From: Cryobacterium ruanii
Lineage (GTDB): Bacteria; Actinomycetota; Actinomycetes; Actinomycetales; Microbacteriaceae
DNA length: 64,000 nt
NCBI RefSeq assembly: GCF_004404055.1
Contig: NZ_SOHK01000007.1
Span: forward strand, 227,588-291,587
Direction of reading: 5' to 3'
Shown here piece by piece: positions 59,801 through 64,000 of the stretch. The notes beneath the pieces were generated by a model. The model was not told where the DNA came from. It saw only the letters and a list, made by a program, of their open reading frames with translations, and did not search any database. The translations under genes were made by a program, and so were the position numbers. Position 1 is the first letter of the stretch. Each line of letters opens with the position of its first letter.

Positions 59801-60640
59801 TTAGAGGCGGGCGTTGTGAATGGTCGTGACGAGAATGGCCCGGGCGCCGAGGGCGTAGAGGGCGTCCATCACGTTGTTCATGTCGAGGCGGGCGATCATG
59901 ACACGCACGGCGGCCCACTCCGGATCGTGCAACGAGGAGACGGTCGGCGATTCGATGCCCGGTGCCAGCGTGGCGGCCGCGTCGAGCAGCGCGACCGGGA
60001 TGTCGTAGTCGAGCAGCACGTACTGGCGGGCCACCAGAACCCCCTGCAGGCGACGCAGCAGGGTGTCGATTCCGGCCTTGTCGTTGGTGGAGCTGATCAG
60101 TACGGCGGTGGATTCGAGGATGACCGGTCCGAAGATTTCGAGGCCGGCCTTGCGCAGGGTGGTGCCGGTGGAGACGACGTCGGCGACGGCATCCGCTACG
60201 CCGAGCTGCACGGCCGATTCGACGGCGCCGTCGAGTTCGACCAGGTCGACGGTCACCGAGTGGGTGGCGAGGAAACGTTCCACCAGGCCCGGGTAGCTCG
60301 TGGCGACGCGCAGTCCGTCGAGGTCTTTCAGGTCGGTGAAGCGGCCGGCCGGCCCGGCGAAGCGAAAGGTGGAGTCGCCGAAGTCGAGGCTGGCGATCTC
60401 CACGGCCTTCGAGTGCGAGTCGAGCAGCAGGTCGCGACCGGTGATGCCGACGTCTAACGCGCCGGAGCCGACGTAGGTGGCGATGTCGCGGGGGCGCAGG
60501 TAGAAGAATTCGACCCCGTTGCGGGGGTCGGCGGTGACGAGGTCGCGCGGGTCGCGACGGCCGGTGTATCCGGCTTCGGCGAGCATCTGCGCGGCGGTTT
60601 CAGACAACGAACCCTTGTTGGGCACAGCAATTCTCAGCAT
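59801..60640 (-). CDS. hisG: ATP phosphoribosyltransferase, long form
   Basis: First and feedback-controlled step of histidine synthesis. 279 residues, so the long, HisZ-independent type with a C-terminal regulatory domain. LRIAVPNKGSL at the N-terminus, GALDVGITGRDLLLDS (about 48-63), and the PRPP-binding VVSTGTTLRKAGLEI (about 154-168). It follows hisE across a 70-base gap. Confidence 0.96.
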   Translation of the reverse strand: MLRIAVPNKGSLSETAAQMLAEAGYTGRRDPRDLVTADPRNGVEFFYLRPRDIATYVGSGALDVGITGRDLLLDSHSKAVEIASLDFGDSTFRFAGPAGRFTDLKDLDGLRVATSYPGLVERFLATHSVTVDLVELDGAVESAVQLGVADAVADVVSTGTTLRKAGLEIFGPVILESTAVLISSTNDKAGIDTLLRRLQGVLVARQYVLLDYDIPVALLDAAATLAPGIESPTVSSLHDPEWAAVRVMIARLDMNNVMDALYALGARAILVTTIHNARL

Positions 60641-60710
60641 GGGGTACTTTCTCGGTTTCAGTTCACACGACTAGTCAATGATTTCGGGCCAGCACAGGCG
60701 CTGGCGCGGG

Positions 60711-60974
60711 TCACAGATGTCGGTAGATGTCGGCCGGGGAGAGACCTTTGGCGATCATCAGAACCTGCAGGTGATAAAGCAGCTGGGAGATTTCAGCGGA
60801 GGTTTCGTCATCGCTCTGGAACTCGGCGGCCATCCAGACTTCGGCGGCTTCTTCGACAATCTTCTTGCCGATGGCGTGCACGCCGGCGTCGAGTTCACGT
60901 ACGGTACCGGAGCCCTCTGGACGAGTGCGGGCCTTGTCGCTCAGTTCTACGAAAAGGTCATCGAATGTTTTCAC
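60711..60974 (-). CDS. hisE: Phosphoribosyl-ATP pyrophosphohydrolase
   Basis: Second step of histidine synthesis. 87 residues, MazG-like four-helix fold. Metal-binding glutamates in [19 protein letters not shown] (about 35-53) and [18 protein letters not shown] (about 57-74). It starts within the rpe stop codon (ATGA). Confidence 0.97.
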   Translation of the reverse strand: MKTFDDLFVELSDKARTRPEGSGTVRELDAGVHAIGKKIVEEAAEVWMAAEFQSDDETSAEISQLLYHLQVLMIAKGLSPADIYRHL

Positions 60975-61654
60975 GACTCTAGGTTACCCGCCCCGTGACG
61001 GTGGCTGGCCGCGCGCTCGCGCAGCAGGCTGATCTGCGCGGCGGGATTCTCGGCGCCGAACACGCTGGAGCCGGCCACGAAGGTGTCAGCGCCGGCCAAA
61101 GCTGCGATCTCGATGGTCTGCTCGGTGATGCCGCCGTCGACCTGTAGCCAGACGTCGAGGCCGGTCTTCTGTACTTCTGAGCGCAACTGAGCGAGCTTCG
61201 GCATGGTCGATTCCATGAAGCTCTGGCCGCCAAAACCGGGCTCGACCGTCATGACGAGCACCTGGTCGAATTCGGGGAGCAATTCGAGATACGGCGCGAC
61301 ATCGGTGCCCGGTTTTAGGGCGATGCCAGCGCGCGCGCCGATCTGCCGCAGCCGACGGGCCAGAGCGACGGGCTCGGTCGTGGCCTCGGCGTGAAAGGTG
61401 ACCGAGTAGGCACCGGCCTCGGCGTAGCCGGGCGCCCACCGTTCGGGGTCGTCGATCATCAAGTGGATGTCCAGCGGCAGGGGCGATATCTGCTGCAGGC
61501 GTTCGACCATTCCTAGCCCGAAGGTGAGGTTTGGTACGAAGTGGTTGTCCATGATGTCGACGTGCACCAGATCGGCAGAGCGGATGCGGGAAAGCTCGCT
61601 CTCAAAATTGGCGAAATCGGCAGCGAGGATGCTGGGGTTGATGCGGGTGGCCAT
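60971..61654 (-). CDS. rpe: Ribulose-phosphate 3-epimerase
   Basis: Interconverts ribulose-5-phosphate and xylulose-5-phosphate. 227 residues, TIM barrel. [29 protein letters not shown] (about 34-48, catalytic aspartate and histidine), [10 protein letters not shown] (about 65-74), [13 protein letters not shown] (about 133-145) and QVDGGI (second catalytic aspartate). It is separated from rsmB by an unexplained 312-base gap. Confidence 0.97.
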   Translation of the reverse strand: MATRINPSILAADFANFESELSRIRSADLVHVDIMDNHFVPNLTFGLGMVERLQQISPLPLDIHLMIDDPERWAPGYAEAGAYSVTFHAEATTEPVALARRLRQIGARAGIALKPGTDVAPYLELLPEFDQVLVMTVEPGFGGQSFMESTMPKLAQLRSEVQKTGLDVWLQVDGGITEQTIEIAALAGADTFVAGSSVFGAENPAAQISLLRERAASHRHGAGNLES

Positions 61655-61966
61655 CCGCTCAGCCTAGCGAGCCCGCTAACCGGACGGTCACGAGCGAGCG
61701 GGGACCATCGCGCCAAAAGGCAACCTCAATTCGACGAAGCGGTCATAGCTGTGCTGCCAGCTAGAGAGGATGCGGCGGGGGCGACCATGGCGTCCGCGCC
61801 GGTCGGTTCGGTCTCTCGGAAAGCGACCGTGCGGCAGGTTGCGTTGTGTGTGGCGCCGGGAACCGGATTGGCGGCGGCGACGGAGAGGTTGGCGTCGATA
61901 ACCTTCTCGATGATAGCGCGGTCCAGGGGGTGAACCAGCCGTCGAGGCTGTAGCCGGCGCGCGCGG
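61655..61966. other. Spacer between rsmB and rpe, no supported gene
   Basis: 312 bases inside an otherwise compact operon. It is high-GC and open in several frames, but none resembles a known protein; a minus-strand frame reading DRAIIEKVIDANLSVAAANP and ending ...TAMTASSN at about 61726 is the most protein-like but has no start codon before rsmB ends, so it could be a remnant. No clear terminator or promoter was seen. Confidence 0.5.
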
Positions 61967-63397
61967 TCAGGCGGCGCGCTGCAAAAGGGTGATGAACATG
62001 GCGTCGGTGCCGTGGCGGTGCGGCCACAGCTGCACGCTCCCGGTGTCGGCGGGCAGGTCGAGATTGGCAGCACTGAACGACTGCACGACAGCGGCCGTGT
62101 CGAGTTCCGTGACGGTGCCTCCGGCCTTCCGCACCGCGAGGGCGACGATGGCCCGTGTTTCTGCCGTGTGGGGAGAGCAGGTGACGTAGGCGAGGATGCC
62201 ACCGGGTTTGAGGGCAAGCAGGGCCGCATCGATCAGTCCGGACTGCAGTCCGGCCAGGTCGGCGACGTCCTTGGGCTGTTTGCGCCAGCGTGCCTCGGGC
62301 CGTCGACGCAGGGCACCGAGACCGGTGCACGGGGCGTCGAGCAGGATGCGGTCGAACACGCCCGGATGCGTCTGGCCGATGGTGGTGCCGTCGAACTCCC
62401 ACACTGGAACGGTCTCGGGGAGGGCCGCCAGGGCGGTGCGCACGAGGGCCGCCCGGGCGGGAACCAGCTCGTTGGCGACGAGTTCGGCTCCCCCGGCGCG
62501 TGCTTCGGCGGCGAGCAGGGCGGCCTTGCCGCCGGGTCCGGCGCAAAGGTCGAGCCAGCGCTCCCCAACTACGATCGGGCGCGCCCGGCTGAGGGCCAGG
62601 GCGGCGATCTGCGACCCTTCGTCCTGCACCCGAACACGGCCCTCGGTCGCGGTCACGAGGTGGTACGGGTCTCCGGAATCCAGCACGAATCCGACCGGCG
62701 AGAATTCGTCGGCCAGGCCGAGGCGTTCATGGTCGGCTTCGGTCGCGAGGCCCGGCAGCGCCACCATGTTGACCTTGGCCGCCATGTTGTCGGCGGCGAG
62801 CAGATCGGCGAGCTCATTCTCATGACCCTCAGCTTGCAGTGCCTGCCGAAAGGCCCGCACAATCCAGGCCGGGTGCGAGTACTCGGCGGCAAGCCGGTCA
62901 TCGACGTTGACCGCACCTTCGAGGACTCGGTCGCGCCATTCCTCGGCGCTCGACCGGGAGATCGTGCGCAGCACGCCGTTGGTGAATCCGGTTGCGGAGC
63001 GCGAGCCGACCTGTTTGGCGAGGGAGACCGATTCGTTCACGGCGGCGTGGGTGGCGACCCGAGTCGCCAGAAGCTGGTGGGCGCCGAGGCGCAACACGTC
63101 GAGAATGGCGGGGTCGATCGCGGTGACCGCCCGGTTGGCGGCGAGGGCGATCACCCGGTCGTAGAACCCCTGCATGCGCAGGGTTCCGTAGGTGAGCTCG
63201 GTCGCGAGGGCGGCATCCGCTGTGCCCAGGGCGGCGCGCTGAATGCGAGTCGGCAGCAGCAGGTTGGCGTAGGCGTCCGATTCGCGCACGGCCGCGATCA
63301 CTTCGTAGGCAATGCGTCGGGCTGGCTGCACGAAGTCGGCTGGGGTGTGGCGGGGTCGAGCGGCACCGGTCTGATTGTTTCGCAAGTGATCACTCAT
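61967..63397 (-). CDS. rsmB: rRNA cytosine-C5 methyltransferase RsmB-type
   Basis: Methylates a cytosine of 16S rRNA. 476 residues from the ATG at 63397. N-terminal NusB-like RNA-binding domain (about 20-160), then a Rossmann methyltransferase with SAM motif LDLCAGPGGKAALLA, catalytic-region cysteines in LLDAPCTGLGALRRRPEARW and YVTCSPHTAETRA. The start overlaps the fmt stop (ATGA); the extension to 63433 lies inside fmt and is not used. Confidence 0.95.
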   Translation of the reverse strand: MSDHLRNNQTGAARPRHTPADFVQPARRIAYEVIAAVRESDAYANLLLPTRIQRAALGTADAALATELTYGTLRMQGFYDRVIALAANRAVTAIDPAILDVLRLGAHQLLATRVATHAAVNESVSLAKQVGSRSATGFTNGVLRTISRSSAEEWRDRVLEGAVNVDDRLAAEYSHPAWIVRAFRQALQAEGHENELADLLAADNMAAKVNMVALPGLATEADHERLGLADEFSPVGFVLDSGDPYHLVTATEGRVRVQDEGSQIAALALSRARPIVVGERWLDLCAGPGGKAALLAAEARAGGAELVANELVPARAALVRTALAALPETVPVWEFDGTTIGQTHPGVFDRILLDAPCTGLGALRRRPEARWRKQPKDVADLAGLQSGLIDAALLALKPGGILAYVTCSPHTAETRAIVALAVRKAGGTVTELDTAAVVQSFSAANLDLPADTGSVQLWPHRHGTDAMFITLLQRAA

Positions 63398-64000
63398 GAC
63401 GTCGTCACCGATTCTGCTGCCACTCCACGCCACCAGTCGTTCGCCGTCATCGCTGTCTTTCCGGCCGGTTGCACGCGCAGCAGAACCAGGGGTTCGCTCT
63501 GTGTGCCGACCAGCACTATCTTTTCGCGCTGCACGATAGTTCCGGCAGGCAGGTTGGGTTGGTCGACGCTGGGCGCGACCTCGAGAAGTTTCAATACGGC
63601 GCCGTTCACGGTCGTGAACGCACCCGGCTCCGGGGTCACTCCGCGAATATGGTTGTGAACGGATGCCGCCGGTCGGTTGAAATCAATCCGCGCGTCGTCC
63701 CGCAGGAGTTTGGGCGCGAGGGTAGCCTCGCCGGTCTGCGCAACGGCCAGGGCGGTGCCGGCGGCGAGCTCAGAGACGACCCGCAGGAGCAGATCGGCGC
63801 CACTGTGACTGAGGTCATCGAGAAGTATTCCCGAGGTGGAATGTGCGCCGAGGGGCTGGGAGAAACTTCCGAAAACGGCGCCGGCGTCGAGTTCTGGTAC
63901 CAGCTGGAACACTGCGGCGCCGATTAGTTCATCACCGGCGATGATGGCCCGCTGCACCGGGGATGCCCCCCGCCACCGTGGCAGGAGGGAGAAGTGCAGG
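63394..64000 (-). CDS. fmt: Methionyl-tRNA formyltransferase (partial, N-terminus beyond right edge)
   Basis: Formylates initiator methionyl-tRNA. The visible C-terminal 201 residues start with LHFSLLPRWRGASPVQRAI, the conserved SLLPRWRGA(S/A)PVQ-type catalytic-domain end, and continue through the C-terminal OB-like tRNA-binding domain (RPAASVHNHIRGVTPEPGAF). The gene enters from the right, so the first ~110 residues are missing. Its stop overlaps rsmB (ATGA). Confidence 0.93.
   Translation of the reverse strand, partial: LHFSLLPRWRGASPVQRAIIAGDELIGAAVFQLVPELDAGAVFGSFSQPLGAHSTSGILLDDLSHSGADLLLRVVSELAAGTALAVAQTGEATLAPKLLRDDARIDFNRPAASVHNHIRGVTPEPGAFTTVNGAVLKLLEVAPSVDQPNLPAGTIVQREKIVLVGTQSEPLVLLRVQPAGKTAMTANDWWRGVAAESVTTS

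Noticed and set aside
61786..61933. 48-codon plus-strand ORF in the rsmB-rpe spacer
   Set aside because: No ribosome binding site, no similarity, and the opposite strand is equally open.

Overview
The window is chromosomal DNA from a high-GC actinobacterium, most likely a member of the Microbacteriaceae (Cryobacterium/Salinibacterium/Leifsonia-like). The basis is the co-occurrence of RbpA, WhiA, OpcA, an ANTAR response regulator, a TM0106-type nuclease-helicase and an HGxxPAAW membrane peptide, together with frequent GTG starts and strongly GC-rich third codon positions. The family-level placement is inference from protein resemblance, not a search result. Almost everything is core metabolism or information processing. 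I see no CRISPR array, prophage, insertion sequence or conjugative element.

Layout. 1-4028 (minus): a SUF iron-sulfur assembly operon, sufB-sufD-Rieske ferredoxin-sufC-sufT-like, running off the left edge. 4368-6906: heme A/O synthesis (ctaA plus strand, ctaB minus strand) around an unrecognised gene. 7251-15602 (plus): transketolase, transaldolase, pgi, zwf, opcA and pgl, a pentose-phosphate cluster with translational coupling from zwf to pgl. 15679-27284 (minus): uvrA-uvrC-rapZ-whiA, then sod, then gap-pgk-tpiA, secG and rbpA. 27421-28930 (plus): a PadR-type regulator followed by a decayed ABC exporter and a G-rich GGGCT repeat. 29022-43505 (mostly minus): uvrB, coaE, an odd tandem-receiver gene inserted before rpsA, a DUF885 protein, polA and a large RecB-like nuclease/helicase, with one thioesterase gene on plus. 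43642-52022: ANTAR regulator, tRNA-Leu(CAA), pyruvate kinase and the two glutamate synthase subunits. 52187-64000 (minus): fmt-rsmB-rpe-hisE-hisG-hisF-hisI-trpE-(membrane proteins)-trpC-trpB-trpA-lgt, a tightly packed his/trp supra-operon.

How it works together: the glycolytic trio gap-pgk-tpiA plus pgi and pyk, and the oxidative and non-oxidative pentose-phosphate genes, cover much of central carbon flow. Rpe and the transketolase/transaldolase pair supply pentoses to the histidine and tryptophan pathways at the right end. GltBD supplies glutamate. SUF supplies clusters to proteins such as GltB/GltD, and CtaA/CtaB make heme for aa3-type cytochrome oxidase. UvrA, UvrB and UvrC are all present within 9 kb and PolA lies further right, giving a complete excision-repair core apart from the helicase and ligase.

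I did not find a clear-cut undescribed system. The most interesting signals are: (i) an over-represented octamer, RCGGATGC and its complement, spread over the whole window in genes and spacers; (ii) a tandem-receiver gene between coaE and rpsA that looks frameshifted at its 5' end and has a degenerate second receiver; (iii) a PadR regulator with an intact operator-like palindrome whose translationally coupled ABC transporter has been destroyed.
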